From Anarhynchus alexandrinus (Eukaryota > Chordata > Aves > Charadriiformes > Charadriidae), in the NCBI GenBank assembly GCA_008711295.1, contig VUYV01000089.1, positions 3,362,960 through 3,426,959 of the forward strand: a DNA stretch of 64,000 nucleotides, in the 5' to 3' direction. The notes under the pieces are model-generated. The model ran no database searches, was not told the origin of the DNA, and saw only the letters and a list, made by a program, of their open reading frames with translations. How positions within the stretch are numbered: position 1 is the stretch's first letter; each line of letters starts with the position of its first letter. The position numbers and the translations under genes are program-made. This document shows positions 10,341 to 23,303 of this stretch, in pieces.

Positions 10341-12404
10341 AGGGCAGACTTTATCCTGTTTAGAAGCATGGTCAAGAGTGTCCCTTGGGAGGCAGTTTTG
10401 AAGGGCAAAGGTGCCCAGGAAGGCTGGTCATACTTCAGGCAGGTACTCTTAGAAGCACAGGAGAAGGCCATCCTTATGTATGGAAAAATGAGCCAACGGG
10501 GAAGAAGACCAGCCTGGCTAAATCGAGAGCTTTGTCTGGACCTCAGGAAAAAAAGCAAAGCTTACATTCTCTGGAAAAGGGGGTTGGCAACTTATGAGGA
10601 TTACCAAGATATAACAAAGCTATGTAGGGGGAAAATTAGAATGACAAAAGCTCAATCAGAACTCAGCTTGGACACTGCAGTTAAAGATAATAAGAAATTC
10701 TTCCAGTATATCAACAGAAAAAGGAAGACTAGGGAAAATGTAGACCCACTGATGAATGAGATGGGCACCCTAGTGGTGGAAGACACAGAGAAGGCAGAGT
10801 TACTGAATGCCTTCTTTTCTTCGGTCTTCACTGCTAAAGCTGTCCCTCACAAATCCCATACCCTGGAGGCAAGGGGGAAGGTCTGGATAGAGGAAGATTT
10901 TCCCTCAGTTGAGAAGGACCGGGTCAGAGACCGCTTGGCCAAGCTGGACATCCATAAGTCCATGGGTCCTGAAGGGATGCACCCGCGAGTGCTGAGAGAG
11001 CTGTCAAATGTTATTGCTAGACCACTCTCCATCGTCTTTGAAAGGTCATGGGGAACAGGAGAGGTGCCGGAGGACTGAAGGAAAGCCGACATCACTCCCA
11101 TCTTCAAGAATGGCAAGAAGGAGGACCCAGGGAACTACAGGCCGGTTAGTCTCACCTCTGTCCCTGGGAAGCTAATGGAGCGACTCATTCTGGATGTCAT
11201 CTCCAAACATGTTGAGGAACAGGAAGTTATTGGAAGTGGACAATATGGATTTACCAAGGGTAAATCATGCTTGACTAATCTGATAGCCTTCTATGATGTT
11301 ATAACTGGTTGGCTGGATGAGAAGAGAGCCGTAGATGTCATGTACCTTGACTTAAGCGAGGTTTTTGACACTGTCTCCCATCACATCCTCATTAGGAAGC
11401 TGAGGAAGTGTGGGTTGGATGAGGTGACAGCAAGGTGGAGAGCTGGCTGTGTGACAGAACTCAGAGGGTTGTGATCAGTGGCACAGAGTCTAGTCGGAGG
11501 CCTGTAACCAGCGGTGTCCCCCAGGGGTCAATACTTGGTCCAATTTTGTTCAATATATTCATTAATGACCTAGATGAGGGGACAGAGTGTATCCTCAGCA
11601 AGTTCGCTGATGATACCAAACTGGGAGGGGTGGCTGACACTCCAGAGGGCCGCACTGCCATCCAGCATGACCTGGACAGGCTGGAGAGCTGGGCAGAGAA
11701 GAACCTAATGAGGTTCAACAAGAGCAAGTGCAAGGTCCTGCACCTGGGGAGGAAGAATGCTAAGCACCAGCATAGGTTAGGGGTGGACCTGCTGGGAAGT
11801 AGTTCTGAGGAGAAGGATCTGGGGCTCCTGGTAGACAGTAAATTATCTATGACCCAGCAATATGCCTTTGCCGCCAAAAAGGCCAATGGAATCCTGGGCT
11901 GCATAGGGAAGAGTGTGGCCAATAGGTCGAGGGAGGTCATTCTCCCCCTCTACTCTGCCCTGGTGAGGCCACAACTGGAATACTGTGTCCAGTTTTGGGC
12001 TCCCCAGTTCAAGAGGGACAGGAAACTGCTGGAGAGAGTCCAGCGTAGGGCAACTAAGATGACTGAGGGATTGGAGCATCTCCCTTATGAGGAAAGGCTG
12101 AGAGCTGGGACTCTTTAGCCTGGAGAAGAGAAGACTGAGGGGAGACCTTATTATGGCATACAAGTATCTAAAGGGTGGGATGAAGGAGGATGGAGCCAGA
12201 CTCTTTTCAGTGGTTCCCAGTGACAGGACGAGGGGCAATGGGCACAAGTTGGAACATAGGAAGTTCCGTTCAAATACACGGAAGAACTTCTTTACGGTTA
12301 GGGTGACAGAGCACTGGAACAGGCTGCCCAGGGAGGGTGTGGAGTCCCCTTCTCTGGAGATTTTCAAGACCCACCTGGATGCAGTCCTGAGTAATGTGCT
12401 CTAG
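10341..12404 (+). pseudogene. CR1 ORF2, reverse transcriptase and C-terminal domain
   Basis: This continues the endonuclease piece in the same frame. Frame 10368-11078 holds the connector ('RRPAWLNRE', 'KDNKKFFQYINRKRKTREN') and the start of RT ('HKSMGPEGMHPRVLREL'). A TGA at 11076-11078 replaces a Trp. Frame 11175-11474 holds '[16 protein letters not shown]' just upstream and then 'YGFTKGKSCLTNL' and 'VMYLDLSEVFDTV'. A one-base frameshift near 11435-11445 moves to the frame 11435-12118, with '[15 protein letters not shown]' and the catalytic FADD (residues 57-60). A second frameshift near 12105 leads to the final frame 12153-12404 with the conserved C-terminal '[11 protein letters not shown]'. 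All RT core motifs survive, but the gene is not translatable as one protein. Confidence 0.92.
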
Positions 12405-12491
12405 GCAACCCCGCTTTGGCAGGGGAGTTGGATTAAATGATCTCTAGAGGTCCCTTCCACTCTGAAAATTCCGTGATTCCGTGATTCTGTG

Positions 12492-14191
12492 ACATGATAC
12501 TAGAGTCATCTTTAGCACTTAACAAAGTAGTGTGCTGTAGTTCACATCTGTAGAAAAATAACAGTTTCAAAAATTTAAGTATTACATGTTAATTGGTGTT
12601 AATATCTTGTCCTGTAGCTGTACCAGACTCTGCTATCACTTTATACTTGATGTGGCTGAAGACAAGTGCTTCTTAGTGATAAAAGTTATCCTCTGTCATA
12701 CCTAGCAAGGCTATGTTGTGTTCTTTGCAGAAATGAAGTACGAAAAGTACCATGGCCAGATGCGCACCATCACCCAGAAGCTACATACATAAGCAAATAA
12801 ATTAAGCAATTATTTCCTCATCATACCCACTGCCATGGGCAGTGTAAGAGCAGCCAAGCTGTAAGCAGAAGCTAGGGACAATCTCCTTAATTTTTCATGT
12901 TAACAGTTGGCAGCTTAGGCTTTAGAAGGTATTTTAGTGAAAACAGATGTATGAGAAACTCCATCTAAATTCATCTTGTCTGTGAGAGGCACATAAATGT
13001 CAGAGGGTCCAGTAATGTGCTACCCAGACTAATCTTTACTGTTGTACGGGAAGGTATAAACTGACCAAGTGTTAGTCACACAGATGGCTACTCGAGAGAT
13101 GACAAAGAAACAAAGGTCTCATTTCTCCCAGAACTCGAGGGCCCTAATACGCTACATACAGAGGACAGTAATTCTTATCACCCTGAGAGACCTTGAGTCC
13201 ACCTGGTATTGTATGAAGATTCTCTCTGTCAACAAAAAGCCAAGCATGGAGAGCTGTGCTGTTTAGTATTAATTGATGCTAGCAACTCTGTTACCATGCA
13301 GGACAATGTGTGCCCCAGTCACTCTGATGTAAAATTTCTAAATATGTCTTGTCAGTTTAAAAAATTAGGTTAGCTGTACCCAGTTAATAGAAAACACACA
13401 CTTGCCACCAAATAAACTAGCCCCAGTCCAAAAAATTTCTACATGTCTCTGGCCCTGTCTTGCATTTAGAAGCAACACCCTCCTAATTCTCTCAGGGAAA
13501 ACCTCTACAACCACTTGTATCTCTGGATTCATAGTCATTCACCTTTGTTTTCAGACATACTCTGCTTGAGAGGTGAGGATCTAAATATTTATTTCTATGT
13601 TGGAAATCTTATATAATTTTGCCAGATGGCAATTAGATCCACAGCCTGTTCTCAGCTGTTGAAGGCCCATGTTCCCTATTACAACACATGCCTGACAAGT
13701 AAAAATTTGACAGGGTATTTTCTATCCTTTTGGAGACTGCTGTTTTTCAGAATTATCATTCAAAACATCAGCAAATGCATTTTAGTTACCGATTCTATAA
13801 GTATTATCTATGTGCATTGTTATAATCAACAATCTGAAAACAAATTTATAGACTGAATTATTACGTTTAGATTTGGGCTAACCATGATTATTTTTCCTCT
13901 GACTTATCTTACCTAAACACTTACACATTTAAATATCTCCTAACTTTTTAACAAACTATTTCAATGTCATTTTTTCCCTTTAGAGCTTCTTAAACTACTT
14001 CTTCCAATGTCTTATGTGTTACATGTTTAAATACATAGCTAAAAAAAGTACTGCAAAATAAAATAAGATGGTAAAAAAATATTTTTTTCCATTTGTATTT
14101 ACTCAATTTAATGTCTGGAAAGGACCCTTTTTAATGCATGTTCATTTCATTTGCTGTAATTATGTTTTTCCTTTCTTCTTTTCTCTGACAG
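12492..14191. other. AT-rich unique sequence, no gene established
   Basis: There is no repeat family or long frame. At 12715-12790 a pyrimidine tract ending 'ttctttgcag' is followed by about 60 bp that are richer in G, C and CpG than their surroundings, then by an AATAAA. This is weakly reminiscent of a small terminal exon but is not supported by a recognisable protein. Confidence 0.45.
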
Positions 14192-14276
14192 AGGTGAATC
14201 TCCCATTAGTTCCCAAAGGGCTGTCTCTAAACCTTTTACAGTCCCTTTTGTGGTTCTACCAGATGGGAAACAGTAA
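14192..14276 (+). other. candidate terminal exon (unverified)
   Basis: A strong acceptor, with a pyrimidine-rich run from about 14164 ending 'ttctctgacag' at 14191, is followed by an open phase of 27 codons (starting GESPISSQ and ending LPDGKQ) to a TAA at 14274-14276. The peptide is compositionally ordinary, unlike the AT-driven frames around it. I do not recognise the protein, no upstream exon is identified, and no donor follows. It could be a chance combination or an old processed fragment. Confidence 0.22.
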
Positions 14277-17200
14277 CATTTAGAGAAGCACAGAGCTGGA
14301 ACAAATGTCCTCATAGGAATTGGTCCCTGTTTGAAAATCAATTAAATCACTGTGTTAACACGTGATTCTGAGGCCACAACACAATAACCATACACTTATT
14401 CAAGTATTCTTGGAAAAATGGAAGAACTGGAAGAACCAGATGAAAATGTTGGCATTTTAGTGGAGAATGGGAAGAAGGTGAAACAGGGTCAGATAAACAA
14501 GAAACCATAATTATGACAAACATTAAGATTCGATGTTTTCCTTAGTGGAGTGGCTCAGGGTATTGTTTAACTCTTACCTAGCACAGGCCCACATGCATTT
14601 TTAAGTGAGATTCTCTAGAAATGGTTATCCAGGAATCTGTATTTCAGTTTTGTTTCCTGAACACCTCTCTTTTTAATCACAGCTGTGATATTTCAGCTGT
14701 TAAATATATGTAACAGTCAGTAATAGTTTTAAAAACAAATAAAAATTTCAGAAGAATTTTAGGTTTTTTTCTGAAAAATTTCCTTTGCTAATCTAATTTT
14801 TACAGGGTTTTTTTATGTATATATATATTTTCACCAACTTCATCACACTAATGTTAGGCTGTTTACCTCACAGGCATTCTGAGCCATTGTAACTCATTAA
14901 AGAAAGTGTACAAGACAGTGTCAAAGAAGGAAAGTCTTTCAAGACAGGAGGAAGTTGTGAAAATATTGGTACTTTTCTTCAGGTTTGTTTGAGAGATGGA
15001 TCAAATTGTGTTTGTTTTCATCAATATCACTAGCTGTTCAATGAAATGTGAAAATTTATTCATAAACAAAATTGCATTTGAACATGATCAGCTTGATTAA
15101 AGAAAAACTATGAGGTATTGCACTGCCAACACACCAATTTTGTTGTTCTATAGGAAGAAAAATTAGAACAAAAACCACTACCAAAAGAACATTAGCAATT
15201 TCTTTGATAACTTCCTTTTTAGATTTCAATTAAAACTTCATAGAAATAGATCATAAACATAATAGTATATGAATGTCCAAAAGAAAACTAAGGTCAATAT
15301 ATTTGTACAAATGAACCTTATCAGATTCAATTATATAGTATCCTTAATAATCCTTATACTTCTACCTAGTTTAAGTCTTTAATTATACTTATTATTGTTT
15401 TACTTTAACAGCACTGAATATGCATCATGTTTAGAGCATCTGATGTATGTCTTCTTATGAAATTTATTTTATGTTGCAATTAAGTATACAAAAAGGAAGT
15501 GGGGTTGTAGGATAGGACTTAAAGTCATGCCTTCCAAATTCTAATTCCTATCATTGATTTTAAATTTGAACATCTGATTAAAAACCCACCTGAGTAATCT
15601 AAAAGCTTTACGTCAACCTCTTAAAAAGGTTTCCATGCAGCTGCCCTAGCTGCGGAGGTTGTTTTATGCATACAGATTCCTCAAATGGGGTATATTATAG
15701 CAGTTCTGTAGAAGATTCAAGACAGGAAAAAAGGAAGAAAAAAATGATGACAATGAGAAAATAAAATGATGATAAATGACATTCTTGAAAGCAAGCCCCT
15801 AATGAGAATGAAACAAAAATGAACAAATATATACACATTCTGCAATGAAACTCTTAAAGCAACACTTGACTTCTTTTTTAATCACTCTTTGCAATATTAA
15901 CTTGCTCATTTCCTATTTCTAAATTGTTATCTGTCATTTTAATTACATTTTCTTTTTTTTTCCTCACTTTATTCAGTCCTAGGTTTTGGTGCTTTTTTGT
16001 TAGGGAGAGATGAGAGGTATTTTTATTCTACGTCCTTTGTATTTTACCATATTCTTTCCTTCTGTTCCCTCTTCCAAATAATTATCTAGATTTAGTAATA
16101 TTAATTTATCTACACATGAGCTAGGCAGTTAGGAAGCACAAGTGAAATGTCAGGTTTAAAAAACTGTAATACCTCGTAAATTACTTTCTCCATCTGGGTA
16201 TCAGGTATCTATTCTATATTTATCCCATTTTTTATTTCACAGGTTTTGGCTGAACATTATTAAGTGGGTTATTTTTTCTGATAGGAAAAGAACAGAAGAA
16301 TACTTCTGACCAACATAGATCTCTTCTACATAAATCACAGCTTTCACCTGCTTGTGTAGAATCTTGCAGTAATCCTGAAATAGAATGAACAGGATAACTA
16401 ATAAAAAACCCAAAATCTCTGCATAAAATAAAGTTATCATAAAGTTTGGATTGCAAAATGAGAGCAGTTCCTTTAAAACATTTGCTCATATGAGACTCAC
16501 TCTTGATATGCTTACAACAGTTATTAACCTATTAAAAAAGTAGCATTTGCAACATTTAAAATTTTGAATTTAAAGGAAGTTTGAAAGAATGGGCCTAATA
16601 CCTTTGTCCCTTTTGTTGTCAAACTTACATGTTAAATTTATGGTAATATGGAAGTTGTTGGGAGTTCTGCCATTGGGTTCAATGTATTGTGATTTTACCC
16701 ACAAGTTTTCTGCAGCTTTATTTCCCCCAGTTATGTGCCTAACAACAACAGTTGTTTCTCTTAAAAATCTTAAGAGACAGCCTTGGAAATAAACCCTACC
16801 ACATACCCTAACAAAAATCTATCCTCCATTTTAAATACAATCAACTAAAATCTTACCAAGCACATTTTTGTATATTTCCATGTAACTCAATGTTACTTTC
16901 TCTGTATAGATCCAACATGTCTGATTAGGCAGTATGGAACTGTTGTCAGAACTCTGTGTGCACTCAAGGACAGCCAAAGCATATTAACCTGTAAAACATA
17001 GCATTAGGAGGTCTTATACTTTGACTTCATGTGAGCTTTAGTCAGCAACACAATGTAGTATCTTAGCTAAGGAGGTGAAATGCAAAATTCAAGTATAAAT
17101 ATAAGTGTAGTACATTGACTTAAAACAGATGTAGTTGCTACAGTAAATATGCATATGATGATTAAATCAGAACAGAACTCAAAATTCCTTATTTTTATTT

Positions 17201-19873
17201 TTTTTTTTTTAATAGAACTCAGTGAAACTACTTGTACTTATGCACTTGCTTATCTGCTGTACAAAATAAGTCTCAAGTATCAACATCATACAGGAGCAGG
17301 ATAATAGCAATGAACTACATCAAAGCGAAAGGAAAACAGTTAAATCAATATCTTTGCTGAAGAATTGTTTCTGCTCCAATTTACATATCTACACAGAATC
17401 CTGAAACATCTTAGATCAAATCTTCATAGACCACAGTAACATAGTGACATAGAGAGCCAACATCAATACAACCTGTGACTGAAAAAAGTTACTTCTATAT
17501 AAATACAAAAAATATTACTGGATTACAGTTTTTGTGGGGAGTTTTAGATAGCTGTTTTATTTGTCAGTTAGTCAAAGAGGGATGGAAAATCCCAGTCCTC
17601 CAGACTATCCTTATAAGCAACTGGTAAAGCCTCAAAAAACTTCTAAACCCTTTTTCAGCTTATATAGTGATTCCCTCAGGTCTTTCAAAGCAATGAATGG
17701 AACCAACCAGTTTAAGACTCAGATGCCTGCTAATGCAATCCTCTGTGCGCTTCTTGTAGGAAAGCATGGATAGCAGCTCTGTATGTCACTGATTTTACTC
17801 TTATGTGTACTATTTAATGGTGATTTGTACAGTTCCATCACATAAGGAATTATAGCCAAAACCATCCTTTAATGAGTTAACACTATGAAATAATTGACTT
17901 CTACTTTGGTCTCTCTCTCTCCTTCTCTCTCTCCCCCATATAAAATTATCCACTACAGCTAGGCAATTTGTTTCCATGTACAGAGAACCCAAGCTGCTTC
18001 TTAAGAGTTATCACTTTCTTATACAGCTTAATTTACACATTATTGCAGTGTTTTAAGAGAAAACAGCAGGCTTTTAACTTGCAATCACTTTTCATAGCTA
18101 CTTAAAATTTCAGATACCTTTAACTTTTGCTGACTTGCTCAGCAGGAGCTCCAATGCTCATTTTGTTCCTCTTCCATTAAGAAGTGGGAGCTGCATTAAC
18201 CCTAAAGCCTAAGCAAGATGATGGCACGCACTCAGATAGAAAAGTTTATAAGCCGTCTGTCCCTAGGGTATTAGAGCCACAAAGCGCTGAAATCTTCCTT
18301 GGAAAAAGACCTCTACAAGTGGTAACATCTTCAATACAGAATCTGAAAATAAAACATGTTTTAAAAACAAAATTAGCTGTGACAAATCTTACAAGCTTTT
18401 TTTCTTTGCAATCTATTCACAGGTCATTAAATCCATTAAGTTGATTTTCTCTAGATTTGGTATTATGAATGATTGCCCGCATCCTTACAAAATGCCTTTT
18501 AAACTCATTAAACCCAACGTGGTTGCTTTTATGCTTGTTTTAATAGTATAGTGCACTTTGCACTTAATTTTGAAACATTTGCAAGTAAGACTAATTAATT
18601 AAATATTCTAAAGCTTAATAAGGTGGTCATTTTGTCTGGGTACATAACTGTCAGTCAAAGGGAACTCAGCATTTCAATGCATACACTTAGTAACTGAAGG
18701 CTCTTATAAGTGCTTATTTATTAATTTACGTCTTTGCAATGCTAAGCATCAGAGACGCTTGGAGAGATGGGTTTTGCTGCTACGGAAAGTCATGGCAAAG
18801 GTCTGTGGCTTCTACTGAAGGAGATTAGCAGAAGTAAAACTATTTTCCTTTCAATTTATAAAGCACTTTATCCGAAATTCTGAGTGAATAAGTCAATAAT
18901 TGCTTAGCAAATTCATCTTGAAGGCTAGTTTCATAAATACTCGTAGTAGATACTCATCTGTCTTTTGATAAGTCTCCATGGCTTTGTCAGGCTTCCCACA
19001 GCACTTCTTCCTCGAAACAAGCCAGGCCTGAATTTCTCCTAAACTACGTAGATTTGCCACTGATGTGAGCAAAAGTGTGATGAGCTTTCTAATAATTAAC
19101 CTAGATGGCCAACTGTGAACGGGACAGGATTTACACTTTTTCAGAAAGCTACAATCGTCTTGTGTCTGGAACAGCTTTTTAACTGCTTCTTTACTGAACC
19201 TTGCATGGACTAGTCTTTCATAAGACTCATAGGGATTTCAGGATTCGGTGAGCTCTTTCTCATGTTCTCATGCCATGTGATTTCTTCTTCAGAAATACTG
19301 TCTAACTCCACCTAAAATAAAATATCCAGTTCTTTCCCCCATACCTCCTAAAGGAAGTCTGTTAATTTTTCTAGTTAAATACAGCTAATATGAGTACCTA
19401 AAATTTTTAAGATAAGTGCTTCTTTCCCACTCTCCTGGCAATTTGGTCCTCCTGACAATCCAGTGCCCAAAAGAAAACCACTATGTTTTCCTCAGGAAAA
19501 AAAATGTAACTATACAGAGAACAAATATTTGGAATTTATTGATAAAAATAATCTGTTTGGAAATAGGATATAGTTATTTAAGAAGGCTAGAAATTAAGAA
19601 ATGGAATGACTTAGCTAAGGATAGAGCACATTTTTTCATAATTTGTATTACTTTTGGACATACCCCTTTCAAAATGCTAAAGCTCACCTAGAGCTTATAA
19701 TTTTGATATATATAATATCAAATAGAGTTTATTAAAGACATCACATCATAAAATCATGGTGTTCTCTTTTATCCCTCAAAAGAGCTACTGGCCAAATATA
19801 TCAGTAGGGTATACCAGTTCATATGTAATCATATTTATTTGTATGTGTATAAAGTACAAACAAATATATGTTG
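14277..19873. other. AT-rich unique sequence with possible conserved non-coding stretch
   Basis: There is no gene or recognisable mobile element. The part at about 18460-18900 has homeodomain-type TAATTAATTAA cores and mixed-composition sequence without simple repeats, which resembles vertebrate conserved non-coding elements in style only. A pure-T stretch lies at 17200-17210. Confidence 0.45.
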
Positions 19874-20267
19874 GTGCATGCAAAGAAGAGCAACAACAAT
19901 GGTGAAGGGTCTAGAGCACAAGTCTTATGAGGAGCGACTGAGGGAACTGGGGTTGTTTTGTCTGGAGAAAAGGAGGCTGAGGGGAGACTTAATTGCTCTC
20001 TAAAACTATTTGAAAGGAGGTTGCAGTGAAATGGCCATCGATGGGGACGTTTAGATTGGATATTACGAAAAATTTGTTCACTGAAAGGGTTGTCAAGATT
20101 GGAATAGGCTGCCCAGGAAAGTGGTTGAGCCACCATTCCTGGAGGAATTTAAAAGATATGTAGATGTGGTGCTTAGGGACATGGTTTAGACTTCGCAGTG
20201 TTAGGTTTATGGTTGGACTCGATGATCTTAAGGGAGTTTTTCAACCCAAATGGTTCTATGATTCTAT
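19874..20267 (+). mobile_element. CR1 LINE 3' fragment, 5'-truncated
   Basis: This copy codes for the tail of ORF2 ('gaagggtctagagcacaag', 'tctggagaaaaggaggctga', 'attggaataggctgcccagg'), then the 3' UTR 'ttggactcgatgatctta' and the end 'ttctatgattctat'. An internal gap of roughly 90 bp occurs near 20030, between 'gaggttgcagtg' and 'aaatgg'. The 105-codon minus frame over it (19819-20136) is only its antisense shadow. The tail wording differs from the other copies, indicating a third CR1 subfamily. Confidence 0.92.
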
Positions 20268-21807
20268 ATTACAAGTGTAGAGCTTAATTCTAAAAATACT
20301 GATGCTGTGTCCCATACAATATTCTGGGTGTGTTTGTGTTGGAGGAGATGAGGTTGAAAAAGAAAAGGAAAGCATTAGACCTTAACTTATAAGAAATTAA
20401 TATATAATTTTACAGTTTATATTTTATATACATGTATGTATACCTATATATATTCTTTTCCATGTATAAAAATCTTTGGAAAAAGAATGAAAACCAAACA
20501 CCTTTTGAAACTCAAAAGAAACGCTAATTGTGTTTAATGTTTCCACATAATAAATACCTCAGTCAGGGGTTACCAACATTAAAGTAAAGTTCATCAACAG
20601 GGAATCTGGAATCAAAAGGTCATTACATTAGGAGAAATTAAGCCATATATCTCAAGTAAGCAAGGATGTTACCTGAATGTAAAATTTCCAATCTGTAGTG
20701 CAGAGAGTATAGATGAGTTTGATGTACAAGCTAAAGCAATCCCCAGGCAGTTTCTGTTTAAGGGATTTTATGTACAGAATTACTATAAATGGTTTTTAAG
20801 GTTCATTTTATGCTGGGGCACACCTAAGATATTTCATAAGTACAAAAAAATTTATTGCAAATACTGAAACAGTAAAACTCATTCCTTTTTCTTATCAAGG
20901 TAAAAGATGCAACATATCACAAAAAAAAAAAGAACAAATGAAGTGTTGTACTTTTTTATTTCTAACCTTGCTGTAGCAGAATGTAAATATTTTGTGTGAT
21001 ATTCATGGTGATTTGCCATTGGCATAACAAAGAGGCCATGGCAAACAAGAGTATTAACTCAAAGGAGTAGCACTTTTGGAACAAGATCAAGACATAGAGA
21101 AATACAAAGACCAACTTTTCAAACAGGGACTGTCTGTATATATGTCAGGAATTTATGTATATTAAAGTATATATCTTTCCACTTTTAATTATTTGCGTAT
21201 TTAAATGACTTAAAAGCAAATATAAAAAATTTTGCTTGTATTTCAGGCTCCCCATGTCTCATCATATAAAAGAAATCAGTTAACATTTTTCTGTATCAAC
21301 AAAAGATGGATAATTTTGTTTTTTCTGGACTGTCACTATCAATTATTTCTTTGGCAGCAGTGTATACTGGCCTCAGAGAATACAATGTACTTTTTTGTTC
21401 AAGGCACAAATACACAAAGCCACATAGCTAATAACAGAATAATCTAAATAGGTACAATAGGAGTTCAGCACATGCAAACTAAGACTAAAGGCATCAATAA
21501 ATCTATGGAAATAAGAAATCTTGTATTGATCTTTTCATAAGAGTTTGTAGGCTTGATTCTGCCACCATGTGGTTCTTGGAGTCCTACACAGATGAGGTAG
21601 TCCAAAGCCTGCTAAACTGCTTGGCATGGGGGTCTATATGAAAAACAGTGTCCATAGAAAAAAAACCAACAAATAACAAAACAACAACAACCTCCCCCCC
21701 TGCCTTTTTTTTTTTTAAGCTACACAGGTAGGTTCTTGAGAATGTCTAGCACAAGAAAAGCTCTTGGGAACCATGGAGTCTTTCCTGCACATATCCACTG
21801 GCCTGCT
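20268..21807. other. AT-rich unique sequence, no gene seen
   Basis: It contains runs of A/T and a (TATA)-rich stretch at 20400-20460. I see nothing recognisable. Confidence 0.55.
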
Positions 21808-21963
21808 GTCACGTTGAGGTACTGGTTCACTGCATCTCAGCTGAACCTAAACATTTGCTGGAATCTACGAGATTCTGAAATTAGGAACCAGAGGAACCCT
21901 AGGTTGCGTTCAGTCAAGATTAGGGAGAAAGAAACAATTTCAGAGACCATGAATTTTTCCAAA
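21808..21963 (+). repeat. source copy of a 156-bp dispersed duplication
   Basis: It is identical to 23314-23469 except for one position near the 5' edge: G at 21813, within a CpG, is A at 23319. The exact identical run covers 21814-21967. The flanks do not carry a direct repeat, so this copy is inferred to be the source. The segment lies inside a 135-codon plus frame (21736-22143) of unknown meaning and does not match CR1 or the LTRs in this window. Confidence 0.9.
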
Positions 21964-23303
21964 AAATCAGGGGGTCTATCCAGTGTGATGATAACTAAAG
22001 CAAAAGGTAAAACAAGCAGGAACATGGTCATCCAGACAGGGGCAAGCACTAAATATCTCCTGCAAGAGAGAGGAAATAGGACTGTAGAGGGAGAAATCAA
22101 GAGGAACATTCAGGACTGCCATTTCATCCAAGTGACACACTGAGCAGAGGCAAGGGCTGCTTCACAGACACGTTGGAGAAGAGAAGGCATTAATCAGGAT
22201 ATTCTCTAGTCTTTTCTCAGATGGACAATCCTATCTGCTAGCAGTAGGCATCAAGATCATCAATTGTATGTGAAGATGATGTCTCTGTACAGAGTATGAT
22301 CCTAAATAGGTAGTACATGGCACTGTATAGTGCTCCTATATATGTCAACTGGCTGAAAAAAGCTATCTATGGAAGACATTAAGGATTCTACACTGGCAAG
22401 ATGTTCATAGGGTAGCCCTGCTATCAGGATCAAGCTTTTCCTGATTTCAGATGAGGTGAGGACAGCTCGTGAGTACTTCAGATGGTTCCTTCTTTGTGCA
22501 CAAAATGGTCTGTGCTTTCTGGCTGGACACTGGAAGTAATAGAAAGTGATAGATTGAGGCTATTGCTTGCATGGAGAGTGAGGTAGTGATACTAGAGGTC
22601 CTGAACCTAGGTCCTAGCTCTGCAACTTGAAATTGAACTACCCGGGTTTGTCAACAAAGGCAGGAAACTTGAGAAGTGGTGTATAACTAAACCAGGTTTA
22701 ATTTAAAAAGATTATTAAACTAATAGATGAGTGATTCTGACTCATCAGTTAATACCAATATAGGTGCAACAATTTTCATGTGTAAGCTGCTTAGACCTGT
22801 ACAAATTTAGTTATTTCCAAATGGTGAAAATTTCTGCTATAATGCAACATATTATTTGATGCAGAATCATCAGAATAAAAGCAAATATTTAATAAATTAA
22901 GCAATAAGATGCCAAAACCTATTCTGTGCTTCTCAGAAACACAAGCAGTGAAAGTAAAACTCAGGATCTAGGTTCATTTGGCCTCTAAAGAAAAATGTAC
23001 AAAACAAGCAACCCAGGTTCATAGGCCTGATATCCTTGAAGTTTTAAGGTCAACAGTCTCTTTGAGCTGCTCATCTCCTGCCCGATATGGCATGCTGAGG
23101 TCTGCCAAGGTGGTACATACTGCATGGCACCATTGTCCCACATGTACAGGCTAGAAGTCATGTCTTTTTCTATATCTAAGGCCAATTAGCTCTTGTCACC
23201 CTGTCACTGTGTGCTCTCCTACCCCAAATGTGCTGCAGAAGTGTGAAGCTAACAGTGGTTACATAGTGTTTGCCTGTTGCTTCTTCTTTTTCTAGCTAAT
23301 ACC
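21964..23303. other. spacer between the two duplicate copies, no gene established
   Basis: Its composition is slightly more mixed than the surroundings. The frame that covers the source copy continues to 22143, but it has no domain I recognise, and the copied piece at 23314 does not continue it. Confidence 0.5.

Larger units (their letters stand above)
9800..12491 (+). mobile_element. CR1 LINE, long copy with endonuclease and RT
   Basis: This is a 2.7-kb copy, 5'-truncated inside the endonuclease domain (homology starts at about 9804) and running through the complete reverse transcriptase to a 3' UTR ending in repeats of 'attccgtg' (12467-12491). The tail differs from the 'attctatg' tail of the neighbouring CR1, and the protein text also differs, so it is a different subfamily. 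No poly(A) tail follows, as is normal for CR1. The copy is much better preserved than the one at 7060-8950, with about two stops and two frameshifts over 2.6 kb. Confidence 0.95.

Noticed and set aside
11461..12367. Long minus-strand frames (159 and 174 codons)
   Set aside because: They are antisense to the CR1 reverse transcriptase, which reads clearly on the plus strand.
12731..12790. Short CpG-containing segment after 'ttctttgcag'
   Set aside because: About 60 bp, stop soon after, no recognisable peptide; kept only as a remark.
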